64,000 bases of DNA from Litorivita sp050633545 (GCA_050633545.1 JBOEGS010000008.1:124001-188000), one strand, 5' to 3'. Shown: positions 16,987-25,915, counted from the first letter of the stretch. The notes: generated by a model not told the origin, from the letters alone. Numbers and translations are program-made.

Positions 16987-17864
16987 GCGACCAATATCAC
17001 CGCCAGTTCCGCGACCATCAGCGGCAAGATTTGCCCCACATCGCTGAGCCGCACCGGCACATAGTAGAGCGATAGGCCCGACAGGTCGTGTTGCATCGAC
17101 GCATAGACAAGCCCCATATTATGGGTGAAATGCAGCGCGATCGCCGGGCCGAGCGAGCCGCTGCGCGCGGTCAGATCGGCAGCAATCAACCCGAAAACCG
17201 CCGCCCAAGCCACGATCAGATAGGCGCCCGCTCCCGCTGCCGCGTCATAATGCAACGCCCCGAAGGCCAAGGACGGCAGCACCATCCAGACCCAGCGCGA
17301 GGAAAACCGCGCCGCAAGCTGGCTTTGCAAAAATCCGCGAAAGGCGATCTCTTCGGCGCTGACCTGTATGAACACGCCCAAAACGGCAAAGGGCAACAAT
17401 CGCGCCCATGTGCCCAAGGGCAGATCGCTGCGCAGCAATTCCATCCCCTCGGGCATCGGCATCGCCATATAGAGCAGATAGACCGGCGCCACCCAAACCA
17501 CAGCGCGCAGCCCTTGCTCCAAGGCCTGCGGGCCGATCAAGCTGCGCGGCCCGCGTGCGTGAAGCAGCTTGGCGGCGATCACCACTCCGAGACTCATGAA
17601 GGCAAAGAAATACAACAGGCCGAGCATCTGCGCCGCAGTTGTCGCCCCCGCCTCAATGTCGAATTGCGCACCCGCAAAGACCAAGGCAAAGCCCCAAAGG
17701 ATGCCGCCGAGCATCATCAAAGCCGCGGCCAGACCCACGCTGGCCGCCAACCGCCAAAGCTGCGCGCGCCCATGGGCGTCGTCGCTCATGAGGGCTTGGC
17801 GCGCATAGGGCGGCGCAAAGCTGCGCGGGGTCGAGGAACGCGATGGTGCGGGGAAATCTGTCAT
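16953..17864 (-). CDS. CPBP family intramembrane metalloprotease (copy 2)
   Basis: 303 residues from the ATG at 17864; the frame extends to 17990 but that part is unlike the family. Motifs match copy 1: 'SAEEIAFRGFLQSQLAAR' (EExxxR), 'LAFGALHYD' (F-x3-H) and 'ALHFTHNMGLVY' (H-x3-N). The two neighbours have the same layout and short shared phrases (GFLQSQLAARFSSRWVWMVLPS versus GYVQSQIAARMPSPLAWMIVPN), pointing to an old tandem duplication. The genes overlap, so they are probably translated together. Confidence 0.85.
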   Translation of the reverse strand: MTDFPAPSRSSTPRSFAPPYARQALMSDDAHGRAQLWRLAASVGLAAALMMLGGILWGFALVFAGAQFDIEAGATTAAQMLGLLYFFAFMSLGVVIAAKLLHARGPRSLIGPQALEQGLRAVVWVAPVYLLYMAMPMPEGMELLRSDLPLGTWARLLPFAVLGVFIQVSAEEIAFRGFLQSQLAARFSSRWVWMVLPSLAFGALHYDAAAGAGAYLIVAWAAVFGLIAADLTARSGSLGPAIALHFTHNMGLVYASMQHDLSGLSLYYVPVRLSDVGQILPLMVAELAVILVAWLAARVGLRR

Positions 17865-18084
17865 GCGCGTCACGCTATCCAATGCCCCGATCTCCCGCAA
17901 TGGTGCGCCGCGCTTTTCGGCTTTGCGCCACCAATCCCGCCCAAGGCCACCATCCGGCCGCGCCGCAGTGCAGCGATCTGCGCGGCGCAAACCGCTTGTG
18001 CAGGCGGGATGCGTGATTTATTCGTCTGGCAACATAACACTTACCGGCGCTGCCACAGACCCGCGCCGCAACGGGAGGCCGATA

Positions 18085-19812
18085 ATGACCCAGTTCGACA
18101 AAACCAAACTGCCCAGCCGCCACGTCACCGAAGGACCGGAGCGCGCGCCGCACCGCTCCTACCTCTACGCGATGGGCCTGTCGGACACGGAAATTCACCA
18201 ACCTCTTGTCGGTGTTGCCACCTGCTGGAACGAGGCCGCGCCGTGCAACATTTCGCTCAACCGCCAAGCCCAAGCCGTGAAAATGGGCGTCAAGGCGGCC
18301 GCAGGCACGCCGCGCGAATTTACCACCATCACCGTCACCGACGGCATTGCGATGGGGCACGAGGGCATGCGCTCTTCGCTCGCCTCGCGCGAGGCCATTG
18401 CCGATACGGTGGAACTCACCATGCGCGGCCATTGCTATGACGCCATCGTCGGCCTTGCGGGTTGCGACAAATCCCTGCCAGGGATGATGATGGCCATGGT
18501 GCGCCTCAACACGCCGTCGGTGTTTATCTATGGCGGCTCGATCCTTCCGGGCCGGTTGAACGGCAAGGACGTGGTTGTCCAAGACGTGTTCGAGGCCGTG
18601 GGTCAGCACCAAGCGGGCAATATGACCGATGCCGAGCTTGATATTCTCGAACGTGTGGCCTGCCCCTCGGCGGGGGCCTGCGGCGGGCAATATACCGCCA
18701 ACACAATGGCCTGCGTCTCCGAAGCCATCGGCCTTGCGCTGATGAATTCCTCGGGCATGCCCGCCCCCTACGAGAGCCGCGACCAATATGGCGAAGCCTC
18801 GGGTGCGGCGGTGATGAACCTGATCGCGAAAAACATCCGCGCCCGCGATATCGTCACCAAAGAAGCCTTGATCAACGCCGCGCGGGTTGTGGCCTGCACC
18901 GGCGGTTCGACCAACGCCGGTTTGCACCTGCCCGCCATCGCCCATGAGGCGGGCATCGATTTCGACCTCTTCGATGTGTGCGACATCTTCCGCGACACGC
19001 CCTATTTCGTGAACCTCAAACCGGGCGGTGAATATGTCGCCAAGGACCTGTTCGACGCGGGCGGCGTGCCTGTGGTGCTCAAGGAATTGGACAAAGCGGG
19101 CCTGATCTACCGCGATTGCATCACCGCATCGGGCGAATCCATCGGCGACGAGATCGACAAGATCACCCGCGAGATCGACGGCAAGGTCATCCATTCGGTC
19201 GCCGCGCCCCTGTCGAAAACCGGCGGTGTCGTGGGCCTCAAGGGCAACCTTGCCCCCGAAGGCGCCATCGTCAAAGTCGCTGGCATGGAAACGCAGCACC
19301 AGCGTTTCGTCGGCCCCGCCCGCGTGTTCGAATGCGAAGAAGACGCCTTTGAAGCCGTGCAAAAGCGCGAATACAAAGAGGGCGAAGTCCTTGTGATCCG
19401 CAATGAGGGCCCCGCAGGCGGTCCGGGCATGCGCGAAATGCTCGCCACCACGGCGGCGCTGTCGGGGCAGGGCATGGGCAAGAAAGTCGCGCTCATCACC
19501 GATGGTCGTTTCTCGGGCGCAACCCGCGGCTTCTGCGTTGGCCACGTCGGCCCCGAAGCGGCCCATTGCGGCCCCATCGCCTTGATCAAGGACGGGGATG
19601 TGATCACGCTTGATGCGATCAACGGCGAGATCAGCGTCGATCTGACCGACGCAGAGCTGGAAGCGCGCAAGGCCGATTGGAAAGGCCCGCGTCCGACGAT
19701 CTACACCTCCGGCGCCTTGCAAAAATACGCCGCTTTGGTCGGCTCGACCCGTTTGGGCGCGGTGACCCATCCCGGTGCCAAGGCCGAGCGCCACATCTAT
19801 ATGGATCTGTAA
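18085..19812 (+). CDS. ilvD: Dihydroxy-acid dehydratase
   Basis: 575 residues from the ATG at 18085, preceded by GGGAGG. The iron-sulfur ligands are in 'VATCWNEAAPCN', 'GCDKSLPGMMMAM' and 'CPSAGACGGQYTANTM', and the C-terminal 'ALITDGRFSGATRGFCVGHVGPEA' is the ILVD/EDD signature. It converts dihydroxy-isovalerate and dihydroxy-methylvalerate to the ketoacids in branched-chain amino acid synthesis. The first part of the open frame upstream of 18085 lies antisense to the CPBP gene and is not coding. Confidence 0.96.
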   Translation: MTQFDKTKLPSRHVTEGPERAPHRSYLYAMGLSDTEIHQPLVGVATCWNEAAPCNISLNRQAQAVKMGVKAAAGTPREFTTITVTDGIAMGHEGMRSSLASREAIADTVELTMRGHCYDAIVGLAGCDKSLPGMMMAMVRLNTPSVFIYGGSILPGRLNGKDVVVQDVFEAVGQHQAGNMTDAELDILERVACPSAGACGGQYTANTMACVSEAIGLALMNSSGMPAPYESRDQYGEASGAAVMNLIAKNIRARDIVTKEALINAARVVACTGGSTNAGLHLPAIAHEAGIDFDLFDVCDIFRDTPYFVNLKPGGEYVAKDLFDAGGVPVVLKELDKAGLIYRDCITASGESIGDEIDKITREIDGKVIHSVAAPLSKTGGVVGLKGNLAPEGAIVKVAGMETQHQRFVGPARVFECEEDAFEAVQKREYKEGEVLVIRNEGPAGGPGMREMLATTAALSGQGMGKKVALITDGRFSGATRGFCVGHVGPEAAHCGPIALIKDGDVITLDAINGEISVDLTDAELEARKADWKGPRPTIYTSGALQKYAALVGSTRLGAVTHPGAKAERHIYMDL

Positions 19813-19864
19813 GCGCGCGATGCGCCTGATGTTGGGGCGGCTCGCCCCGCGCTCTTCGCAGACA

Positions 19865-20749
19865 ATGAAAAGGCGCCCCGCTTGTCGCGGGCGCCTTCTT
19901 TGCGTGGCGGCGGTCTTGGCGCTCACCATGCCGCTCTCGGGCTGCATCTCGCCCTTGGCTGGCGGCGCAGGGGCCAGCTTTGCCAGCAGCGGCGGCGACG
20001 AGGGATTTGATGCACCCGCACGCAAGGTGCGCGCCCGCGCCGAAATGGTGCGCGGCGCGGTGGTGGTGCAGGGGCCAAAGGGCTATTGCATCGATGCCAA
20101 AAGCCTGACCTCGGGCGGGGTTTCGGGCGGCTTTGCCTTGCTGGCCTCTTGCGAAAGCCTCTTGGGCCGACCTGCCGAGCGGCCGGTTTTGCCCGCCTTG
20201 ATGACCGTCTCGGTGCTGCCCTATTCGCTCAAACCCGTGCAGCCGCGCGCCCATGAAATGGCCGCCGCCCTCGCGCCGCACCGCGCACTTGACCAGATCA
20301 ACGGCGACGGATTGACCGTTGTGCATCTGGCCACGGGCGGCGAGGCTCTGTCGCCCAAAGTCGATCCCAAACACTGGCGCGGCGCGATGGTGATCAACGG
20401 GCATATGATCGGCCTTGCGGTCTATGCGCCCAAGGGCAGCGATCTTTCGGGCAAGGATGGGCTGGACCTGCTCGGCAAACTGGCCGAAACCCTGCGCGAG
20501 GCCAGCCCGCTCGAAACCGCCGCCGCGCGACCTTTGAAAATGCGCGCCCGCGCCGCCGCCCCCGCGCCCGATAGCGCTTTGCCAAGGCCACAGCCAAAGC
20601 CGAAGACCACGGCATCCGGCGTCCTGCGCCCGCCGCAATATCCTGCGGCGATGCAAACCACGCACCCCGCCGCCGCGCAAAGCGCGACGGCAGATACACA
20701 GCCAAGGGCAAAACGCATCAAAAAGCTGTTTCCGCGTTTGTTTCAATGA
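19865..20749 (+). CDS. Predicted lipoprotein of unknown function
   Basis: 294 residues from the ATG at 19865. A lipoprotein signal is clear: basic start (KRRPACRGR), hydrophobic core and lipobox LSGC with the acceptor Cys27. The mature part has two further Cys (CIDAKSL and ASCESLLG) that may form a disulfide, and ends in a Pro/Ala-rich linker and a basic KRIKK tail. I do not recognise the family. An odd point is that codons 2-12 form a strong hairpin that looks like the ilvD terminator. A longer frame starting at 19775 lies within ilvD and is rejected. Confidence 0.72.
   Translation: MKRRPACRGRLLCVAAVLALTMPLSGCISPLAGGAGASFASSGGDEGFDAPARKVRARAEMVRGAVVVQGPKGYCIDAKSLTSGGVSGGFALLASCESLLGRPAERPVLPALMTVSVLPYSLKPVQPRAHEMAAALAPHRALDQINGDGLTVVHLATGGEALSPKVDPKHWRGAMVINGHMIGLAVYAPKGSDLSGKDGLDLLGKLAETLREASPLETAAARPLKMRARAAAPAPDSALPRPQPKPKTTASGVLRPPQYPAAMQTTHPAAAQSATADTQPRAKRIKKLFPRLFQ
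19870..19900 (+). terminator. Hairpin after ilvD, overlapping the start of the lipoprotein gene
   Basis: The arms AAGGCGCCCCGC (19870-19881) and GCGGGCGCCTT (19887-19897) pair with one bulged C and a short loop, followed by CTTTG. It lies 58 bp after the ilvD stop and within codons 2-12 of the lipoprotein gene. The T-run is weak. Confidence 0.55.
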
Positions 20750-20822
20750 CCTACTTTCGTTAATACGGAAACAGTCGGTAGGATTCTCGAAACAATATGC
20801 GGGTAAATCTGACCCGTGTGAT

Positions 20823-20840
20823 CCCGCCTTTGGCGGGCTT
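20823..20840 (+). terminator. Short GC hairpin between lipoprotein gene and DUF6478 gene
   Basis: CCCGCC / GGCGGG with a TTT loop (20823-20837), followed by CTT. It could be a weak terminator for the lipoprotein gene; the missing T-run keeps confidence low. Confidence 0.35.
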
Positions 20841-20875
20841 GAGCGATCCGGCGCAAGGCAACGAGGCAAATGGCG

Positions 20876-21688
20876 ATGAGCAAAAGCAAGGATAACAGCG
20901 GTGCATCGGGCGTGCTGGATGCGGGCAGCCTGTCTTTGCTCGACCGGCTGACCCATCGCCGCGCTCTGCGCCGTTGGGCGCGCTTTGCCCAAAACGCCGA
21001 TACCGCCCCCTTGCACCGTCTGCGCGCGCAGCGCGCCCGTGCCCGCGCGCTCAAGATCCACCTCGACAAATTGATCCATGTCGCCGAAAGCCGTCTCGCC
21101 TTGCCGATGATCGGCTCCAGCGCCTTTCAAAAACCCCATGACGCCGATTGGTCATGGCGCCCCGAACTGTGGCGCGGCCCGCTCGCCTCGCCCGGCATGT
21201 CCTCGGTCGAAAGCAAATCCATGCTGGGCGAGGAGGTCACGCTGTTCCATGATTGCGCCTTGTCCGAATTGACCCTGCGCCAGATGCGCAACCGCCGCGA
21301 GGAAGACCTCGCGCCCTTCGGCTTGCGCATGGATGTTTTCAACTTCGACGGCTCGTTCCTGTCGCTGGTCGTCGATCTGCCCGAAGCGGCCACGACCGGA
21401 TTGCAAAAGCGCCATCTGGTGCGCCTCGACGTGATCGTCGAGATGGAAAAGCCGCTCGAGATTTTCGCCCGTCTCAATATCAAGAATGGTCCCAACACCG
21501 AACAGATGGTGCGCGAACTGGAGGTGGTCGACAAACATGCCACCGTCGAATTCGACCTCGCCTATACCCACCTCAACGAAAAGCGGATCGAGCGGGCCTG
21601 GCTTGATTTGATCTTCGAAGGGCCGGAAATGAATCAGGTCGTGCTGCGCGATGTGACCTTCTCGCGCCGCCCGCGCGCCGAACTTTGA
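20876..21688 (+). CDS. DUF6478 family protein
   Basis: 270 residues from ATG 20876 (ATG 20870 is the alternative; a GAGG lies 5 to 11 bp upstream of them). A soluble protein with a basic N-terminal region (RALRRWARFAQNADTAPLHRLRAQRARARALKIHLDKL) and a beta-rich central part (VTLFHDCALSELTLRQMRNRREEDLAPFGLRMDVFNFDGSFLSLVVDLP). I associate it with DUF6478, a family largely confined to Rhodobacterales. No enzyme motif is visible. It is followed after 61 bp by another small conserved gene and may be co-transcribed with it. Confidence 0.75.
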   Translation: MSKSKDNSGASGVLDAGSLSLLDRLTHRRALRRWARFAQNADTAPLHRLRAQRARARALKIHLDKLIHVAESRLALPMIGSSAFQKPHDADWSWRPELWRGPLASPGMSSVESKSMLGEEVTLFHDCALSELTLRQMRNRREEDLAPFGLRMDVFNFDGSFLSLVVDLPEAATTGLQKRHLVRLDVIVEMEKPLEIFARLNIKNGPNTEQMVRELEVVDKHATVEFDLAYTHLNEKRIERAWLDLIFEGPEMNQVVLRDVTFSRRPRAEL

Positions 21689-21749
21689 CCGCCCGCCGCA
21701 CGCCCGCCGTTTTGATTGCCCGCCCAAGACCGCTTGAAGGAGCCCCGCG

Positions 21750-22127
21750 ATGACCTCTTTGACCCTCACCAAAACCCGCCTCTTTGAAGGCAAATGGGAA
21801 GGCATCGTCACAACCGCAGGCGGCGAGAACCACCAACCCAAAATCGACGTTACCCATCTGGGCGAGCCCTTGGCGGGCGTGACCCTGACCGAAGACCGCG
21901 ACAAGGGTGAATGGCAATTGGTTATCCCGCTGCCGGTCAAATCCATTGGCGAGGGCGCGCATGTCTTCTTGATCCACGACGCGGAAACCGGCGAAACCCT
22001 CGAAAGCTTTTCGGTCATCGCGGGCGAGGCGATTGCCGATGACCTGCGCGCCGAGGTCGAATTGCTGCGCGAAGAGCTCGACATGCTCAAACGCGCCTTC
22101 CGGCGGCATTGTCTGGAAACCATGTAG
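21750..22127 (+). CDS. Conserved hypothetical protein (125 residues)
   Basis: A soluble acidic protein with a GAAGGAG ribosome site before its ATG. The first 90 residues are predicted beta-rich (FEGKWEGIVTTAGGENHQPKIDV...GEWQLVIPLPVKSIGEGAHVFLIHDAETGETLESFSVIAG), and the last 35 form an amphipathic helix or short coiled coil (LRAEVELLREELDMLKRAFRRH). It shares an operon-like position with the DUF6478 gene. No named family recognised. Confidence 0.7.
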   Translation: MTSLTLTKTRLFEGKWEGIVTTAGGENHQPKIDVTHLGEPLAGVTLTEDRDKGEWQLVIPLPVKSIGEGAHVFLIHDAETGETLESFSVIAGEAIADDLRAEVELLREELDMLKRAFRRHCLETM

Positions 22128-22417
22128 TGCGCCGCCGCCCCTACGCGTGGCCGCGCTTTCGCGCCGCCCGTTTCTGCTTTCTTCAAATATCCCCGCCGGA
22201 GGCATCCCGCCCGATATCACGGGCGCGATGACCCGAAATTGCTTGCCGCATAGGCGACGCGAGGCTCTCGAGCCCGCCCGCGAAACATCTGTTTCCCTGT
22301 TTCCGTGCCATCAACGATCCGCGACAAAACCCCGATATTGTCCGCATCACGCCCCAGTTGCGCCCCATTGTGCCGTCATATCTGCTCCAACAGATAAAAA
22401 CGCAGAGGTATCGGGTA
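22128..22417. other. Intergenic region of 290 bp upstream of the LysR gene
   Basis: No supported gene. It holds a Rhodobacterales-type repeat (22182-22203) and, further on, the leader of the LysR gene. No clear sigma-70 promoter stands out by eye. Confidence 0.5.
22182..22203 (-). repeat. Rhodobacterales intergenic repeat motif
   Basis: Read on the minus strand it is GCCTCCGGCGGGGATATTTG followed by AAGAAAG. From memory, this short motif recurs between genes in many Rhodobacterales genomes. Its inverted CCTCCGGCGGGG core can form a small hairpin. Only one copy is seen in this window. Confidence 0.5.
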
Positions 22418-23323
22418 ATGGATCGTTTGACGGAAATGGAGGCCTTCGCCACGGTTGTGGATCAAGGGGGCTTTACAGATGCCGCAAAGAAGATGGGGAT
22501 TTCGAAATCCGCTGTCTCTAAACACGTCTCGTCGCTCGAAGCGCGCCTCGGGGCGCGTCTTTTGAACCGCACCACGCGGCGCGTCTCGCCGACCGAAATC
22601 GGTCTGGCCTATTATGACCGCGCCCGCCGTGTTCTCAATGACGCTGGCGAGGCCGATGCGCTGGTCTCCTCGATGCAAAGCGACCCGTCGGGCTTGCTGC
22701 GCATCTCGGTGGCGACGGATTTCGGCGTTAATCATCTCTCGCCCGTCCTTGGCGAATTCCTCAGCGATTTCCCCGATATCACCGTCAATATGGTGCTCAA
22801 CAACCGTTATGTAGAGCTGATCTCCGAAGGCTTCGATATGGCGATCCGCATTGGCGAGCTTGAAGACAGCACGCTTCGCGCCCGCAAATTGACCGAAACC
22901 ACCAAACGGATGATCGCCAGCCCCGAATATCTGGCGCGTCATGGCCGTCCGCTCAAGATCGATGATCTCAACGAGCACAAGCTGTTGCATTACTCGAACC
23001 AATCGGCGGGCAATGTGTGGAAGCTGACCGCGCCTTCGGGTGAAAAACGCCAAGTGCGCACCTCTGGCGGGCTGAGCGTCAATGACGGGCAATCGCTGCT
23101 CAATGCTGCGATCTCCGGCCTTGGCATCGCCTATCTGCCAAGCTTCCTTTACGCCGATGCGCTCGAAAAGGGCCTTGTCGAGGATGCGATGCCCGAGCTT
23201 CCCATGGAAACCCAAGGCATCTATGCGGTCTATCCCCCCGGGCGTTTCACACAGCCCAAGGTTCGCGCCTTTATCGATTTTCTGGTCCATGCCTTTGCCG
23301 ACAAAGGCCCGACCGACTGGTAA
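22418..23323 (+). CDS. LysR family transcriptional regulator
   Basis: 301 residues from ATG 22418 (AGAGG upstream). The N-terminal winged helix is 'MEAFATVVDQGGFTDAAKKMGISKSAVSKHVSSLEARLGARLLNRTTRRVSPTEIG', and the substrate-binding domain follows ('VATDFGVNHLSPVLGEFLSDFPDITVNMVLNNRYVELISEGFDMAIRIGELEDSTLRARKL'), typical of the CrgA/DmlR-like subgroup. The regulated gene is not obvious: the neighbours on both sides are on the same strand or convergent, so it is not the usual divergent arrangement. It ends in a strong terminator. Confidence 0.92.
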   Translation: MDRLTEMEAFATVVDQGGFTDAAKKMGISKSAVSKHVSSLEARLGARLLNRTTRRVSPTEIGLAYYDRARRVLNDAGEADALVSSMQSDPSGLLRISVATDFGVNHLSPVLGEFLSDFPDITVNMVLNNRYVELISEGFDMAIRIGELEDSTLRARKLTETTKRMIASPEYLARHGRPLKIDDLNEHKLLHYSNQSAGNVWKLTAPSGEKRQVRTSGGLSVNDGQSLLNAAISGLGIAYLPSFLYADALEKGLVEDAMPELPMETQGIYAVYPPGRFTQPKVRAFIDFLVHAFADKGPTDW

Positions 23324-23370
23324 CACCAGACCCCGAGTTTCTTCCCCCCGGCCCTATGAGGCCACACCTC

Positions 23371-23399
23371 GCCCGGCATTTCGATGCCGGGCTTTTTTT
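23371..23399 (+). terminator. Terminator of the LysR gene
   Basis: A 9-bp stem GCCCGGCAT / ATGCCGGGC (23371-23379 with 23384-23392), TTCG tetraloop, then seven T. A textbook factor-independent terminator. Confidence 0.92.
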
Positions 23400-23471
23400 A
23401 TGTGTTTTTCTTGCTGCGTGACATCTGCCGCGCCGGTTGCAGGCCCGCGCGTCTTTGTGCCGCGCGCGGGC

Positions 23472-24587
23472 CTATTCGGTGTTGAGCAAGACCACTTCGA
23501 CGCGGCGGTTGGCCTCGCGGCCCGCGGCGGTCAGATTCGCGGTGCGCGGCGACAGATAGCCCATGCCTTCGCCCTCCAACTGCGCGCGCGGCACGCCATA
23601 GGCGCTCACCAACCGTTCCACCACCGCGCCCGCGCGCCGTTTCGACAGGGCGATATTGCCCTCAAGGCTGCCGACCGTATCGGTATGACCGACCAAGGCG
23701 ACCTTGAGCGTTGCATCCGCCAAAAGCATTCCGGCCAATGCTGCGAGCGAGGCGAAAGGCCCTTCGCCCAAGGTGGCCGATCCGGTCTCGAAGTTCAGAT
23801 CATCCAAGATCACATGGCCCGCATGGCGCAGCGCCTCGGGCAGAGGCATATCGGCGGCAACGGGCGCGCTCTCGCCCTGCGGAGGCAGCGGCGTTGCGGC
23901 GGGGGCGTCCAATGTCACCGAGGCGCGGGCGGCGGCGGATTTGGCCGCTTTGCTGCCCACGGGGGCAATATGAACCATCTGCACATAGCCCGAAGCCCCC
24001 GCGCGGCTGACCAGCAGGACGACCACCTCGGTTTGCTCCACGGGCGCAGGGCTGGTCGCGGTTTCGGTGCCTGCGGGCACCGCCGGATCGCCTTGAGCCT
24101 CGCTTGCGGGCGGCGCATCGGCAGCGGCCGCCGGATCAGTGCGGCCCTGCGGCGGGATCGGGCGGGCAAAGGCGGCGTAGCGGTAATCGAACAGGTCCAC
24201 GAACATATCGGGCGGGGCGATCACATCGAGGGCAAAGCGGAAATCATATCCGCCGCATTCCTGCGCGAAACAGCGGTGCAGCGCGGTAAACCCTTCGGCC
24301 TCCAGCTGTTCGGCCAAAGGCGCCATCAGTTGCAGCGTCTCCAGCCCCTCCGAGCGCACCCGCCATGCGGTCCGGCTGACGCGCCCCTCGGCGCGCTGCA
24401 ACGGCACCAGATCGCCCGATTGATTGGCGCTCGCATAGGCATAGCTCGCCGGTGCGACGGTGTCGTGATAGGTCTCGCGCGCGTTGCTGGGCAGCGAGAG
24501 TTCAAAGGTATCGGCCCGCTGCGCCGCAGCCGTCGAGGCGGCAACGGCCGCTGCCAGAAAACTCACAAATGAGCACTGATATCGCAA
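23472..24587 (-). CDS. OmpA-domain outer membrane or periplasmic protein
   Basis: About 371 residues if translation starts at TTG 24587 (GGGCGGG upstream); GTG 24566 is an alternative, and no ATG fits. A signal peptide follows (FVSFLAAAVAASTAAAQ). The middle is Ala/Pro-rich and low in complexity. The last 130 residues are an OmpA/MotB-like peptidoglycan-binding domain: 'LNFETGSATLGEGPFASLAALAGMLLADATLKVALVGHTDTVGSLEGNIALSKRRA...GREANRRVEVVLL'. It is likely tethered to the cell wall. The stop of the CMD peroxidase gene lies 16 bp upstream of the TTG. Confidence 0.85.
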   Translation of the reverse strand: MRYQCSFVSFLAAAVAASTAAAQRADTFELSLPSNARETYHDTVAPASYAYASANQSGDLVPLQRAEGRVSRTAWRVRSEGLETLQLMAPLAEQLEAEGFTALHRCFAQECGGYDFRFALDVIAPPDMFVDLFDYRYAAFARPIPPQGRTDPAAAADAPPASEAQGDPAVPAGTETATSPAPVEQTEVVVLLVSRAGASGYVQMVHIAPVGSKAAKSAAARASVTLDAPAATPLPPQGESAPVAADMPLPEALRHAGHVILDDLNFETGSATLGEGPFASLAALAGMLLADATLKVALVGHTDTVGSLEGNIALSKRRAGAVVERLVSAYGVPRAQLEGEGMGYLSPRTANLTAAGREANRRVEVVLLNTE

Positions 24588-24603
24588 AACCCGCCCGATC
24601 TTT

Positions 24604-25170
24604 TTAGCGCGCCTGCGCGTGATAGGCATCATTGGGATGCATCGCCGTGGCCGAAGCCACGCGGTTCGACATGTTGAAAAACGCCGCCACATTGGCGATG
24701 TCCCATATGTCGCGGTCGGTAAAGCCGACGTTGCGCAGGGCTTGGCGGTGAGGCTCTTCAACAGTGGCGCTGGCTTCGGTGATCTGCACCGCGAAATCAA
24801 GCATCGCCCGTTGCCGCGCATCCAGATCCGCGACGCGGTAATTCATCATCAATTTCTCGCCCAGCATCGGATCGCCCGACAATTGCCGCACCGCCGCACC
24901 ATGGGCGGTCAGGCAATAGAAACATTTGTTCACCGCCGAAACCACCACGGCGATCATCTCGCGCTCCAGCTTGCTCAGCGCGCTATCGCCCAGCATCAGG
25001 TCGTTATAAAGCGCGGTAAAGGCGTTGAGCTTGTCGATGTCAAAGGCATGGGCCTTGAGCACATTGGGCACCATGCCGAGCTTCTCGTCGCAGATGTCGA
25101 AATATTTTTGCGTCGCGGGCGGCAAGGGATCGACCATCGGCAGGTCGAGCGCGGTCGGCTCTTTGGGCAT
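24604..25170 (-). CDS. Carboxymuconolactone decarboxylase-family peroxidase-related enzyme
   Basis: 188 residues. The AhpD-like core carries the thiol pair in 'NKCFYCLTAHGAAVR' (CxxC then His), the general site of CMD/AhpD alkylhydroperoxidases, and the whole matches the 'peroxidase-related enzyme' group by length and by the 'WDIANVAAFFNMSNRVASATAM' end. It should reduce peroxides by a thiol mechanism. It lies 1 bp downstream of the GNAT gene and is probably in one operon with GNAT and the CinA-like gene. Confidence 0.9.
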   Translation of the reverse strand: MPKEPTALDLPMVDPLPPATQKYFDICDEKLGMVPNVLKAHAFDIDKLNAFTALYNDLMLGDSALSKLEREMIAVVVSAVNKCFYCLTAHGAAVRQLSGDPMLGEKLMMNYRVADLDARQRAMLDFAVQITEASATVEEPHRQALRNVGFTDRDIWDIANVAAFFNMSNRVASATAMHPNDAYHAQAR

Positions 25171-25171
25171 A

Positions 25172-25915
25172 TTATTCTCCTCCGTGAAGGCTGCGGTAGT
25201 GATACTCTCCCACGGGCGCCATCCCGATGGAAGAGTAGAGCCCGTTGGCGGCGGCGTTATCTTTCACGCACAAGAGCGTCATTTCCGTCGCCCCGTGCTC
25301 GCGCGCCCAGATCGCGGCGCGGCGCATGGCGTAGCGGCCCCAACCTTGGCGGCGCTGCTCGGGCAGAACCTCCATCGCGTGCACCATGGCAATCCCGTCA
25401 TGGATCGCCACAAAGGCCGTGCCCGCAGGGTGGTCCTTCATGCGGCCAAGGATCGAGGTTTTCGGCGCGCCCGCGCGCTCCATAATCGCCATACGCGCAG
25501 GGCCGATGCCCGCCGCCGCCCAGATGTCGCGCTGGATCGCCAAAGGCTCCCAAATGCAAAAGGTCGAAACCTTGGGCGGCGGATCACCGATCATAGCGTC
25601 GATCGGCGCGGCGTAGAGCGTCACCGGATCCATCACCGAATATCCGCGCGCGGCCAGCGCGCTGTCGAGCGCCGTATCGCCGCCGCGGATCATGAAGAGC
25701 GGCGTCTGGCCCATCGCACGCTGCGCCGCCTCGACGGCGTCAATATCGGCGGGATCGAACTGCGCACCGGTTTGCGAGGCGGCGCTGACGCGTTTGCCGC
25801 CCGACCGGCCCGACGCGTCGCGCCCGTCGCGCACCACGAAGCCGCCGATATGTTGGGTGCTTGATGCGGGCCAAGTGGCGTCGATCACATCGAAATAGCG
25901 TGGCTCGGGCGTCAT
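25172..25915 (-). CDS. GNAT family N-acetyltransferase
   Basis: 247 residues, starting at an ATGA overlap with the upstream CinA-like gene. The C-terminal half is the GNAT fold with the acetyl-CoA loop 'VLPEQRRQGWGRYAMRRAAIWAREHGATEMTLLCVKDNAAANGLYSSIGM', ending in the usual 'YHYR' strand. The N-terminal half resembles a degenerate second GNAT repeat. The acceptor is unknown. Confidence 0.88.
   Translation of the reverse strand: MTPEPRYFDVIDATWPASSTQHIGGFVVRDGRDASGRSGGKRVSAASQTGAQFDPADIDAVEAAQRAMGQTPLFMIRGGDTALDSALAARGYSVMDPVTLYAAPIDAMIGDPPPKVSTFCIWEPLAIQRDIWAAAGIGPARMAIMERAGAPKTSILGRMKDHPAGTAFVAIHDGIAMVHAMEVLPEQRRQGWGRYAMRRAAIWAREHGATEMTLLCVKDNAAANGLYSSIGMAPVGEYHYRSLHGGE

Noticed and set aside
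17875..20025. Minus-strand open frame of 716 codons across ilvD
   Set aside because: Shadow of ilvD; the sequence is repetitive Asp/Gly/His-rich and shows no domain, whereas ilvD matches a known enzyme fully.
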